From positions 1 to 50,739 of the forward strand of contig CAAFXN010000177.1 of NCBI GenBank assembly GCA_900766775.1: a stretch of DNA of 50,739 nucleotides. The letters are read 5' to 3'. Made by a program: the position numbers and the translations under genes. Numbering within the stretch: position 1 is the stretch's first letter; the number at the start of each line of letters is the position of its first letter. Shown here piece after piece: positions 14,792 through 23,983 of this stretch. Source of the stretch: Bacteroidales bacterium. GTDB lineage: Bacteria; Bacteroidota; Bacteroidia; Bacteroidales; Paludibacteraceae. The notes below the pieces were generated by a model, which made no database searches, was not told the DNA's origin, and worked only from the letters and a program-made list of their open reading frames with translations.

Positions 14792-17700
14792 ATGAAAAAA
14801 CGCCTATCCATCTTCCTCTTGTCGCTACTCGCTACGGTTGGCGTATGCGCACAATCGCCCTATATGGGAACGGTTGTGGACGAGAACGGAGAACCCCTGA
14901 TTGGTGTGAACATCCTTATCAAGGGAACGAGTACGGGTACTATGACCGACTTCGACGGTAACTTCACCCTCAACGTCAGCGACAAAGACGTGCTGGTGGT
15001 TTCCTACCTCGGCTTCAAGACCCAAGAACTGAATATCAACCGCAAGAAACAACCTATGCTCATCACGCTCTATGAGGACAAGCAAGCCCTCGACGAAGTG
15101 GTGGTGATTGGTTACCAAGATGTCCGCAAGAAGGACTTGACCGGTTCGGTGGCGAAACCGAACATGGAAGAGATGCTCAAAGCGCCTGTAGCAAGTTTTG
15201 ACCAAGCCTTGGCAGGTCGTGTGGCAGGTGTGAACGTGTCTTCGGGCGAGGGTATGCCCGGCGGCGAGATGAGCATCGTCATCCGCGGTAGCAACTCTGT
15301 TACGCAAGACAACTCTCCGCTCTATGTCGTGGACGGTTTCCCTGTGGAGGACGCAAGCATCGCCTCTGCCATCAACCCCAACGATATTGAGAGTATCGAT
15401 ATTCTGAAAGACGCATCGGCAACGGCTATCTACGGTAGCCGTGGTGCGAACGGTGTCGTCATCATCAGCACGAAGAAGGGTGCCATCGGTGCGCCGCAGG
15501 TTACCTACGACGGTAGCGTGGGCGTACAGCATATCACCCGCAAAATCCCAATGATGGACGCTTACGAGTTCGTCCGTCTGCAAAGCGAGATGTACTCGCA
15601 GTCGGAGTTGGAAGCCAAGAACGGCTACTTACCCACCAAGCAGAGCCTGCTGGATGAGTACGGTGCTATCAACAGCTCCTATTTTGCCTCTTTGTTGGCA
15701 GACAAGCCCAACGACTATCGCGTTACCTTAGAGGACTATCGCAACGCCGACCAATACGACTGGCAAGACATCATCTTCCGCGATGCCGTGCAGACCAACC
15801 ATAGCCTGTCTATGACAGGTGGTACCCCCGAGGCACGCTACAACGCTTCCCTCTCGTACTACTACCAAGACGGTGTCGTGAAGTACAGCAACTACAACCG
15901 TTTCCAAGGACGTATCGGTCTGAACGTCAAGAAGAACCGCTTGACTATCAACCTGAAAGCCAACTATAGTTGCGCTACGCAGACGGGTGCTTCGCCCTCA
16001 CAAAGTGAGTATTCAGGTCAGAACAACCTCTTCTACTCCGTTTGGGGCTACCGTCCCGTCACCCAGCCGAACACCTCGCTGAGCAACCTGCTTGACAAGG
16101 CGCAGGACGACGCAGTGAACCCTGCTAACGACTACCGTTTCAACCCTGTGAAATCGCTGGCTAACGAATACCGCGTTACCCGCACCCACAACGCACAGTT
16201 CAACGGTTTCCTTGAATATGAGTTTATCAAGGGACTCAAACTGCGTGCCACGGGCGGTTATACCCTCTACGACCGCAAGGCAGAGACCTTCAACAACAGC
16301 GATACCCGTTACGGTATGCCTACCAGTACCGACCGCGTGAATGCACAGTTTGGCGACTACGAGCGCCACACATGGCTCAACGAGGACTATATCACCTACC
16401 AGACCAATGTCAACAAGTCGCATAACATCAGCGTGATGGCAGGTGTCAGCCTCCAAGGCTCTAAGTACAAATACTACACTATGAAGACCACCCGCATCCC
16501 CTACGAGACCCTCGGCATGGCAGGTATGCAGGACGGTACGCCGAACACCATCACCTCGGGACAAACCGACTGGACGATGTTCTCGTACTACGGTCGCTTC
16601 TCCTACGACTACAAGTCGCGCTACTACGTTACCGCCACGTTCCGTGCTGATGGTAGTAGCAAGATGGCAGAGGGCAACAAGTTCGGTTACTTCCCCTCCG
16701 CATCCGTGGCATGGTCTATCAGCGAGGAGAAATGGGCAAAAGCCGCTGACCCGTGGCTGAGCAACGCGAAGTTGCGTGCTTCGTGGGGACAGACGGGTAA
16801 CAACCGCGTGGGCGAGTACGACTCCTATGCACAACTCTTGCAGATGAAGCGTCTGACCGACGGTATCTACTCCGGCGTTTATGCTACCGGCAACGAGTTG
16901 AGCACCGGCGTAGTACCCATCACCCTTGAGAACAAGAACCTCAAATGGGAGACCACCACGCAGACCGATATAGGTCTTGACCTCGGTTTCTTCAGCGACC
17001 GCTTGGAGTTCATCGTCGATTGGTACTACAAGGTTACCGACGACCTCTTGTTGGCTGCCGACATGGCTCCTTCAACAGGTTACCCCGTAGCAACGAAGAA
17101 CATCGGCTCCGTGCTCAACCATGGTTGGGAGTTCTCGTTCAACGCACAGCCCGTGAAGATGAAGAACTTCACGTGGGACATGTCGTTCAACATCGCCTTC
17201 AACAAGAACGAAGTGCTCGCATTAGCAGAAGGTCAGACCGCTATGCTCACCAACGCCCGCTTCGACCAGCAATACACCGGCGCGAACTACATTGCCAAAG
17301 TGGGTATGCCGATTGGTATGATGTACGGCTATGTATACGAGGGCACTTACAAGGATGAAGACTTCGTGGACGGCGTACTGCGCGACGGCGTGGCAGCCTT
17401 CGTCTCGGAGCAGAATCCCAAGCCGGGTTATCCGCGCTATGCCGACCTGAACGGCGACGGCGTGGTGGACAGCAACGACCAGACCATCATCGGTCGCGGC
17501 GACCCCATCCATACCGGCGGTTTCACCAACACCTTCTCGTTCTACGGCGTGGATATCAGTATCTTCTTCCAGTGGAGTTACGGCAACGACATCCTCAATG
17601 CCAACCGTCTCTTCTTTGACAACGGCAACAAGACCAAAGACCTGAATATGTACGCTTCGTATGCCGACCGTTGGACAGAGGAGAACCGCACCAGCGATAT

Positions 17701-18001
17701 TCCTCGCGTCAGCGATTCGGGCTCCAACAAGGTATTCTCTTCGCGCGTGATTGAAGACGGCTCGTATATCCGTTTGAAGAACCTGTCCATCGGCTACACC
17801 TTCAGCGACAAACTCGTGAAACGTGCCCGCATGACCAAGGCTCGCCTCTATTTCAGCGCACAGAACGTCTTCACGGCAACCAACTATTCGGGCTACGACC
17901 CTGAGGTAAGCATCAAGAACTCAGCCCTCACCCCGGGTCTCGACTTCTCGGCGTATCCGCGTGCCATGACCTTCAACTTCGGCGTCAGCCTCGGATTCTA
18001 A
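14792..18001 (+). CDS. SusC/RagA-family TonB-linked outer-membrane receptor
   Basis: 1069 aa. It imports oligosaccharides across the outer membrane together with its SusD lid. Signal peptide MKKRLSIFLLSLLATVGVCAQ, then a carboxypeptidase-regulatory-like domain (GTVVDENGEPLIGVNILIKG), then the plug domain with the SusC-type motifs LDEVVVIGYQ, VDGFPVEDA and GSRGANGVVIISTKKG. A long aromatic-rich barrel follows and ends in FNFGVSLGF with the C-terminal Phe expected of a BAM substrate. The ATG at 14792 is preferred over one 24 bp upstream because it starts the signal peptide. SusD follows directly, confirming a PUL transport pair. Substrate specificity cannot be read directly but neighbouring lyases point to a uronic-acid polysaccharide. 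Confidence 0.96.
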   Translation: MKKRLSIFLLSLLATVGVCAQSPYMGTVVDENGEPLIGVNILIKGTSTGTMTDFDGNFTLNVSDKDVLVVSYLGFKTQELNINRKKQPMLITLYEDKQALDEVVVIGYQDVRKKDLTGSVAKPNMEEMLKAPVASFDQALAGRVAGVNVSSGEGMPGGEMSIVIRGSNSVTQDNSPLYVVDGFPVEDASIASAINPNDIESIDILKDASATAIYGSRGANGVVIISTKKGAIGAPQVTYDGSVGVQHITRKIPMMDAYEFVRLQSEMYSQSELEAKNGYLPTKQSLLDEYGAINSSYFASLLADKPNDYRVTLEDYRNADQYDWQDIIFRDAVQTNHSLSMTGGTPEARYNASLSYYYQDGVVKYSNYNRFQGRIGLNVKKNRLTINLKANYSCATQTGASPSQSEYSGQNNLFYSVWGYRPVTQPNTSLSNLLDKAQDDAVNPANDYRFNPVKSLANEYRVTRTHNAQFNGFLEYEFIKGLKLRATGGYTLYDRKAETFNNSDTRYGMPTSTDRVNAQFGDYERHTWLNEDYITYQTNVNKSHNISVMAGVSLQGSKYKYYTMKTTRIPYETLGMAGMQDGTPNTITSGQTDWTMFSYYGRFSYDYKSRYYVTATFRADGSSKMAEGNKFGYFPSASVAWSISEEKWAKAADPWLSNAKLRASWGQTGNNRVGEYDSYAQLLQMKRLTDGIYSGVYATGNELSTGVVPITLENKNLKWETTTQTDIGLDLGFFSDRLEFIVDWYYKVTDDLLLAADMAPSTGYPVATKNIGSVLNHGWEFSFNAQPVKMKNFTWDMSFNIAFNKNEVLALAEGQTAMLTNARFDQQYTGANYIAKVGMPIGMMYGYVYEGTYKDEDFVDGVLRDGVAAFVSEQNPKPGYPRYADLNGDGVVDSNDQTIIGRGDPIHTGGFTNTFSFYGVDISIFFQWSYGNDILNANRLFFDNGNKTKDLNMYASYADRWTEENRTSDIPRVSDSGSNKVFSSRVIEDGSYIRLKNLSIGYTFSDKLVKRARMTKARLYFSAQNVFTATNYSGYDPEVSIKNSALTPGLDFSAYPRAMTFNFGVSLGF

Positions 18002-18037
18002 TTATCTAATTGTCAAATAGTAAAATTGTCAAATACT

Positions 18038-19771
18038 ATGAAGTCTTCTATTAAGAATATAGTGGGTGTAAGTGTCTTGGCGCTGGTGGCATGGATGAAT
18101 AGCGGTTGCGACTTCCTGAACACCGAGCCCCATCGCTTGGTACCCGAATACTATTTCAATACCGACGACGAGGTGAAGAGTTTCCTCACGGGTACGTATG
18201 CACCCATCATGGAGGAACACTTCTACGGCGGCAACTACGAGTTGTATATGGTCAACGGCGATGACCTGACGTTCTACCAGCGTCTGACGGCACCCACCTG
18301 CATGACCTGCTTCAACACCAACAGTGCCGACCAGTACACCTCCAACCTGTGGAAAGTGCTCTACCAAGGAATCAACCGTGCGAACATGCTTATCGAGAAC
18401 ATGGCAGACCCTGAGTTGCACCCCGACTTGTCGGATGCTACACGCCAGAGTGCCAAAGCAGAGGCTACTTGTCTGCGTGCGTTCTACTATTTCAACCTCG
18501 TACAGGGTTGGGGCGATGTGCCTTTCCGCTTGCACTCCACCAACGATGTATCGGGTAACGATGTGCCGCGCACCGACAAGCAGGTTATCTACGACACGAT
18601 TATCAACGACCTTATTGCCTCCATCCCCAATCTGCCGGTGCTCGGCACTCCCACGCCGGAGACGCTGTCGCAGACCGCAGTGAAAGCGCTGCTGGCTCGT
18701 ATATGGCTCTTCCGCGCAGGCGAGTGCTATCGCGATAACCAGACGCCAGATGAGGAGTTCCGCAAGAAATGTTTCACCGAGGCGGCTCGTTGGGCGCAAG
18801 ACGTGATTGACCATAGCGGTTGCTCGCTCGTACCTTCGTACAAGCAAGTGTTCCTTGACTATTGCCAAAACAACTACAATAGCACAGGTCATATCGAGAG
18901 CATTTGGGAAGTGCCTTTCACCGGCACCATGGCATCAGCAGAGAAAGGTTGCGGACGTATCGGCAACATCATCGGCATGGGTTCAACGGATACTCAAGTG
19001 GGTATCTCCACCCACAAAGACGCCGCCGGCTTGGACAACCCGGGTTACTCCTACCAGTTTACCTATGGTTCGCTCAAACTCTATGAGATGTACATAAACA
19101 ACCACGACACCCTGCGCCGCAACTGGAACCTCGCTCCTTTCGTTTATATCTACGGGAAAAACGCCGGTGGAGAACAGAGCGTGCTGGGACGTAAGTACTA
19201 CTTCGGTTGCGTGGATTCCGCACAAATCGAAGAAGACGGAAAGGGCTATCAACATACCGTGGAGGCAGAGAACACCAGCAACGCCAACAAGACCCGTTGC
19301 TGCGCCAAGTACCGCCGCGAGTACGAGCCTATCACTCCGAAAGACAAGAACTACACCTGTATCAACTACCCGCTCATTCGCTACTCCGACGTACTGCTTA
19401 TGTGCGCAGAGGCATACAACGAATTGGGTGAGCATCCCGAGTTGGTAAAAGACTATATCAACATGGTGCGTAAGCGTGCCGGTGTCCCCTTGTTAGACGG
19501 GTCGGAAGACATGCGTCAGGCTATCAAAGACGAGCGTGCGATGGAACTCTGCTTCGAGTCTATTCGCCACTGGGACTTGATTCGCTGGGGCGACTTCGTG
19601 AGGACCATGCACGAGACGGCAAGTTACGTCAGCCAAGACGGCTGGACACCCAGCATGCGCTATGCAGAAGAACGCTACCTGAACGTAACGGCTGCCTACA
19701 ACTACTTCCCGATTCCTGATACCGAACTGTCTATCAACAAAGCTATCAAGAACCAGAACCCCGGGTGGTAA
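18038..19771 (+). CDS. SusD/RagB-family surface glycan-binding lipoprotein
   Basis: 577 aa. Lipoprotein signal with Cys in MNSGCDFLNTEP, the usual SusD N-terminus. The family's conserved segments are present: AEATCLRAFYYFNLVQGWGDVPF, YPLIRYSDVLLMCAEAYNELGEH, and the C-terminal FPIPDTELSINKAIKNQNPGW. It binds glycan at the cell surface and closes over SusC. The ATG at 18038 gives the signal peptide; a TTG 12 bp upstream is possible but not needed. A CCCGACTTGTCGG stretch at 18422-18434 (HPDLSD) resembles the window's palindromic repeats but may be native. Confidence 0.95.
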   Translation: MKSSIKNIVGVSVLALVAWMNSGCDFLNTEPHRLVPEYYFNTDDEVKSFLTGTYAPIMEEHFYGGNYELYMVNGDDLTFYQRLTAPTCMTCFNTNSADQYTSNLWKVLYQGINRANMLIENMADPELHPDLSDATRQSAKAEATCLRAFYYFNLVQGWGDVPFRLHSTNDVSGNDVPRTDKQVIYDTIINDLIASIPNLPVLGTPTPETLSQTAVKALLARIWLFRAGECYRDNQTPDEEFRKKCFTEAARWAQDVIDHSGCSLVPSYKQVFLDYCQNNYNSTGHIESIWEVPFTGTMASAEKGCGRIGNIIGMGSTDTQVGISTHKDAAGLDNPGYSYQFTYGSLKLYEMYINNHDTLRRNWNLAPFVYIYGKNAGGEQSVLGRKYYFGCVDSAQIEEDGKGYQHTVEAENTSNANKTRCCAKYRREYEPITPKDKNYTCINYPLIRYSDVLLMCAEAYNELGEHPELVKDYINMVRKRAGVPLLDGSEDMRQAIKDERAMELCFESIRHWDLIRWGDFVRTMHETASYVSQDGWTPSMRYAEERYLNVTAAYNYFPIPDTELSINKAIKNQNPGW

Positions 19772-19783
19772 TGCAACAAAATG

Positions 19784-19863
19784 TGTCAAGTTTCAAGTTC
19801 CAAGTTTCAGGTGATTTTCATTCAACGCTGAAACTTGAAACTTGAAACCGGAAACTTGAAACT
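19784..19863. repeat. Heptamer hairpin (GTTTCAA type), copy 3
   Basis: GTCAAGTTTCAAGTTCCAAG and GTTTCAG are followed by inverted units CTGAAAC TTGAAAC TTGAAAC CGGAAAC TTGAAAC. It fills the spacer between susD and the next lipoprotein gene, 19 bp from that start codon. Confidence 0.88.
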
Positions 19864-19881
19864 CTCAACTATAAAACAACC

Positions 19882-20922
19882 ATGAAACGTACTATTAAAA
19901 ATACACTGGGGACGTGGGCGTCCCGCCCGCGGTTGTTCGGAACGAACAAATGGGGGATTGCCATGTTATCCCTCTTGCTGTGCTGCTTTGCCGGTTGCAA
20001 GGACGCTTTGGATGCACCCGTGGAGTTTACCGTCGTGCTCTCACCGACAGACCCTTCGGTAACCTTTGAGCAGGTGGACGATACCACATTCCGTGCACAA
20101 GTAGGACAAGTTGCCAACTTCCATTTTGAGGGCAACGCCGACTTCATCACGCTCAAGTACAATTGTTTCAACGAGGCGGACGCAACCCTCAGTTTTGACC
20201 AAAAGGTTACCATGTTCCCCAATCAGGAGAATGTAAAACTTTACCTCTCAACCTCTCCGTTGCAGTTGCAGAAGAACAATGCAAAAGCCGACTCTGCGCT
20301 TATCCGCGACCACGAATGGATAGACCTGTCCGATAAAGTAACTTGGGCAAAGGAGAAAGACGAGACCACCTCTACCTCCATTGACATGAAGGAGTATCGC
20401 GGTCAATCAATCATATTGGCGTTTTGCTACAACACATTGGAAACAGGTACCAAACAGCCGATGTTCACCATCTCTAACTTGCAGATGAACTACCGCACCG
20501 TTAAAGACCAAAAGGTATTCAAGACGGTAACCGCTTCCACCATGGGGTTCCAACCATTCGATATGCTAGTGATGGACGACTCTGTCTCCTACCACAGTAC
20601 CGACCCCGATGAGAAGAAGATAGGTTGCTGGGATTGCTCTTTCAAGAACGAGGACAAGACGGCTCTTATCATGCGCCAAGGTATGATGGGTAGCAAAACA
20701 CTCAACTGGGACTGGGTATTCACCAACCCCATCTACATCTCGCGCGGTAAGGATGATGAGGTAAAGAAAGTGGTTATCAAGAACTATTACCTCGCTGCCG
20801 AAGACTATCAGTTCACCCTTGAGGAGACCGGAGAGTACACCATCACTTTCTTGGCTACCAATGCCAACTACAAGCAAAATGTGCGCACTACAAAAACCTT
20901 TAAGTTTATAGTACATGAATAG
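19882..20922 (+). CDS. PUL surface lipoprotein (possibly DUF5017-like)
   Basis: 346 aa. The lipobox Cys is in CCFAGCKDAL. The first ~110 residues after it, including FHFEGNADFITLKYN, resemble the N-terminal domain of DUF5017-type proteins found after SusD genes; this match is from memory and moderate. It probably serves as an extra glycan-binding protein in the SusE/F position. The signal peptide is unusually long (MKRTIKNTLGTWASRPRLFG before the hydrophobic core) because a 28-bp GC-rich palindromic element (19906-19933) lies inside it. An intergenic copy of that element is at 32050-32077. The 3' end overlaps the lyase gene by 8 bp, so the two are probably translationally coupled. Confidence 0.65.
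   Translation: MKRTIKNTLGTWASRPRLFGTNKWGIAMLSLLLCCFAGCKDALDAPVEFTVVLSPTDPSVTFEQVDDTTFRAQVGQVANFHFEGNADFITLKYNCFNEADATLSFDQKVTMFPNQENVKLYLSTSPLQLQKNNAKADSALIRDHEWIDLSDKVTWAKEKDETTSTSIDMKEYRGQSIILAFCYNTLETGTKQPMFTISNLQMNYRTVKDQKVFKTVTASTMGFQPFDMLVMDDSVSYHSTDPDEKKIGCWDCSFKNEDKTALIMRQGMMGSKTLNWDWVFTNPIYISRGKDDEVKKVVIKNYYLAAEDYQFTLEETGEYTITFLATNANYKQNVRTTKTFKFIVHE
19906..19933. repeat. 28-bp GC-rich palindrome inside a signal peptide
   Basis: Begins CTGGGGACGTGGGCGTC and ends CCGCCCGCGGT. The reverse complement of 32050-32077 matches it at about 26 of 28 positions. Here it codes for TWASRPRL in the positively charged region of the signal peptide. Confidence 0.8.
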
Positions 20923-23900
20923 AATCTCTATATTGGTCTGCCTGCTCCTGTCCGCTATGGCGGGAGCGGCACAGACCTATACTTTCGAATCGAACTACAC
21001 CAACTGGTCTGCCTCGCAAGGCACGCTCGTGCTCTCTGCTGAACATTATAAGGAGGGAACGCATAGTTTGGAGTGGACTACCAAGGGTAAGGCGCAGATG
21101 ATTGTGTCAGGATTCACCGCATATTCAGCCAATACCAATAGTTGCTTCATGCAGATTTACCTGCCTGAGGCAACGGGCGATGAGTTGAAGGTGGAGTTCT
21201 TGAACGGCACTTCCGTAAAGCGCACTGCCAATTTTGTCTGCAACTACCAAGGCTGGCGCGAGTTCTCGCGGCTCTACAACGAGTATGCCTCCACGACTTC
21301 CACTACCATCAATGCCCTGCGCTTCACCTTGACACCTACCGACCTCAATGCTACGCGCAAAATCTATTTCGATGATGTGCGGCTCAACGCTACGGCAGAC
21401 GGAGCCCGCGTGCCCGGCACGCAGTGGGTGAAGGATTGTGCATACCTCACGGTGAACACCGCGTCGGTACTCTTGGCGGCTAACGAAGTGGACCTGCCTA
21501 TTGAGACTCCTACTGCCACCGAGCAGGCGGACTTGGCAACGCTCCGCACGCGTCTCAAACCGGAGACTCCCTCATATAGTTCTATGAACACCCTTACGGC
21601 GAAGAACTGGGTGAACAACAACATTCAGGTTACCCGCAACGAGGATGGCACGCTGCGCAACGGTACGGTCATCAACACCTCACATACCGCCCTGACGGAT
21701 GCCGAGTTGAAGACCATCTCCACGCGCCTGCAATACCTCGCAGCAGGTATAGAGAACAATGTAGCCGGATGCCAAGAGGCGTTTGACAACTACCTCGACC
21801 TGCTGCTGGACCAAGGCTTTGCAGAGGGCGGCAACATCATCTTCGCCAGCAACAGTTACACCACGCCGCGGCAGTTCATCCCCGCCATGCTCTCTATCCT
21901 GCCTTTCTGCTCCGATAGGCAGAAAGAGGGGGTTATCGGGCTTGTCAAGTGGGTAAGTTACTACGGCGCATGCTACTATTCGGAAGATACCTACCTGAGC
22001 AATATCAACTCCGATATTGTCTATCTCACCATGCAATGGATGTTGCAGGCGGCAGCCCTTCATCCCGATGATGCCACGGCGGTGCGCGACCTGAAAGCCG
22101 TGAAACGCTTTATGGAGCGCAACATGGACTATGTGCCCGGCGGCGGCGACATGATGAAACCGGACGGCACGGGTTTCCACCACAATAGCCATTACAACAA
22201 CTATATGTACGCTTTCCAGACCTTTGCCGACGCGGTGTATGACCTCCGAGGGACTTGTTTCCAAATCTCCGAGACGGCATACGCCCATTTTGCCAAGGCA
22301 TTGGAGAGCGAGTATATCATGGCGACGCCTATGTACAGCACCTCCTCGGTGGATACACGCTATTTCGCCAACTCGCTGAGCGGGCGCAACACCTTCGGCT
22401 CCGGCGCAAAACTCGCGTTCAGTCGTGTGCGCTTGCACAACATCGCAGAAGTATGCCCGTATAGCGACTTGCAGACCCGACTGAAGCAACTATACAACGC
22501 CTGCTACCCGGGTTCTGTTAACTTCGCAGGCGTGGAAGCGCAGGAGATGGAAGGCGTCTATCAGTTCAACTACAGCCCTATCGCCGTAGTGCGCAAGGGC
22601 AACTGGGTAGCCACCATGCGCGCCCCCACGAGCAAGTTCTGGGGTGCGGAAATCTACTCGGGCACGAACCGCTTCGGGCGCTACCAGAGCCACGGCTCGC
22701 TGGAAGTGATGTACGCAGGCACGAGCATTGCTGCCAGCGGCTATCCTACCGCCAACGACGGTGCGGGTTGGGATTGGAATGTCATCCCGGGTACTACTAC
22801 GGTACATTATACCGACTGGGCGGAGATGATGCCCAAGAGCAACACCACTCAACGCTTCGACCAATACAGCAACGGCACGAACTTTGCCGGCGCGCTGGCG
22901 GCTGACAGCATAGGTGTCTTTGCCGCTAACCTCTCGCAGACCGATAGTTGGGGCACACAGTGCTTCACGCCTACCAACCTCAAGGCGCACAAGTCCGTGT
23001 TTATCTTTGGGGACTTCATGGTGGCGCTGGGTTCGGACATCAACTCGTCAGGCGCTTACAGCGACGACCGCCTGACGGCGACCAACCTCTTCCAGTCGCT
23101 CATCAGCACTTCCAACAAGAACAAACTGCTGGTGAACGGTACGGAGGTATCGTCTGCATACAACGAGGTGCTACCGTCGGGACAAAGCAACTGGCTGTTG
23201 GCTCCCACCTCGACGGGCTATTGGTTGCCTGCAACGGAGAGCAATGTGAAGGTTATCTACGGCGAGCAGACCACGCCGTCGCACAAGACCAATGCCAACC
23301 CCAAAACGGCTACCGCAGCGAAGGCATATATCAACCACGGCAGCAAGGCAACGAATGCTTCTTACGAGTTTGTGGTCGTTCCCGCTACCGATGCCACCGC
23401 TATGGCGGCATGGGCACAACAGTTCGAGGCAGGCACGGCATTCACCGTCCTGAGCCAAACGACCCAACTGCATGCCGTGCAGCGCGGTAACACCACAGCG
23501 TATGCGTTCTACGGGGCTGCGGATAACCTCACGTTCGGTATCGTGCGTGCGACTACCCACCAGCACCTCCTGCTCGATACCTACGATGCAGCCGCAGAGA
23601 AGCATATCTTTGCCGCCTGCAACCCCAACCTCGAGCCGCAGACGGATGCCACCTATGGCTGGGTCTCCACGCCCACTACGGCTACGCTCACCCTCGCGGG
23701 CGAATGGATGGCAGAAACGCCAAACGATGCAGTGGTATTCGCAGAGCCGAAAAATAAACTGACCGAGGTTACCATCACGTTTACCGATGGCGAGCCCGTC
23801 TATTTCAACGCGGTGCCTTATAGTTCCATCACCTCCGTAGCACACCCCGCTATCGACACGGCAGACGCTCCCCGAAAGGTTGTTCGCGACGGACAAGTGC

Positions 23901-23959
23901 TTATCCTTCGCGGCAAACAAGTGTATGACCTCCTTGGAAACACTATCGTTAATCAATAA
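20915..23959 (+). CDS. Polysaccharide lyase family 8, chondroitinase-ABC-like, with sorting-like tail
   Basis: 1014 aa with a signal peptide (MNRISILVCLLLSAMAGAAQ). It should cleave uronic-acid glycans by beta-elimination, leaving an unsaturated uronate. N-terminal beta-sandwich (about 20-160), central helical domain, C-terminal sandwich domains. The segment DGTGFHHNSHYNNYMYAF has His423 and Tyr430, spaced 7 apart as in the catalytic His/Tyr of chondroitinase ABC. SLSGRN (Arg491) matches that enzyme's LAGRH arginine. WDWNVIPGTTTVHY is also shared. The catalytic Glu of the later domain is not obvious. The C-terminus (KVVRDGQVLILRGKQVYDLL) resembles a short T9SS sorting tail. GH88 follows 24 bp downstream, consistent with sequential action. 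Confidence 0.88.
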   Translation: MNRISILVCLLLSAMAGAAQTYTFESNYTNWSASQGTLVLSAEHYKEGTHSLEWTTKGKAQMIVSGFTAYSANTNSCFMQIYLPEATGDELKVEFLNGTSVKRTANFVCNYQGWREFSRLYNEYASTTSTTINALRFTLTPTDLNATRKIYFDDVRLNATADGARVPGTQWVKDCAYLTVNTASVLLAANEVDLPIETPTATEQADLATLRTRLKPETPSYSSMNTLTAKNWVNNNIQVTRNEDGTLRNGTVINTSHTALTDAELKTISTRLQYLAAGIENNVAGCQEAFDNYLDLLLDQGFAEGGNIIFASNSYTTPRQFIPAMLSILPFCSDRQKEGVIGLVKWVSYYGACYYSEDTYLSNINSDIVYLTMQWMLQAAALHPDDATAVRDLKAVKRFMERNMDYVPGGGDMMKPDGTGFHHNSHYNNYMYAFQTFADAVYDLRGTCFQISETAYAHFAKALESEYIMATPMYSTSSVDTRYFANSLSGRNTFGSGAKLAFSRVRLHNIAEVCPYSDLQTRLKQLYNACYPGSVNFAGVEAQEMEGVYQFNYSPIAVVRKGNWVATMRAPTSKFWGAEIYSGTNRFGRYQSHGSLEVMYAGTSIAASGYPTANDGAGWDWNVIPGTTTVHYTDWAEMMPKSNTTQRFDQYSNGTNFAGALAADSIGVFAANLSQTDSWGTQCFTPTNLKAHKSVFIFGDFMVALGSDINSSGAYSDDRLTATNLFQSLISTSNKNKLLVNGTEVSSAYNEVLPSGQSNWLLAPTSTGYWLPATESNVKVIYGEQTTPSHKTNANPKTATAAKAYINHGSKATNASYEFVVVPATDATAMAAWAQQFEAGTAFTVLSQTTQLHAVQRGNTTAYAFYGAADNLTFGIVRATTHQHLLLDTYDAAAEKHIFAACNPNLEPQTDATYGWVSTPTTATLTLAGEWMAETPNDAVVFAEPKNKLTEVTITFTDGEPVYFNAVPYSSITSVAHPAIDTADAPRKVVRDGQVLILRGKQVYDLLGNTIVNQ

Positions 23960-23983
23960 TCACTCTAATACCTATCTATAAGT

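Noticed and set aside
18422..18434. CCCGACTTGTCGG in susD as another inserted element
   Set aside because: Only 13 bp match, without outer arms; the residues HPDLSD fit the normal SusD sequence.
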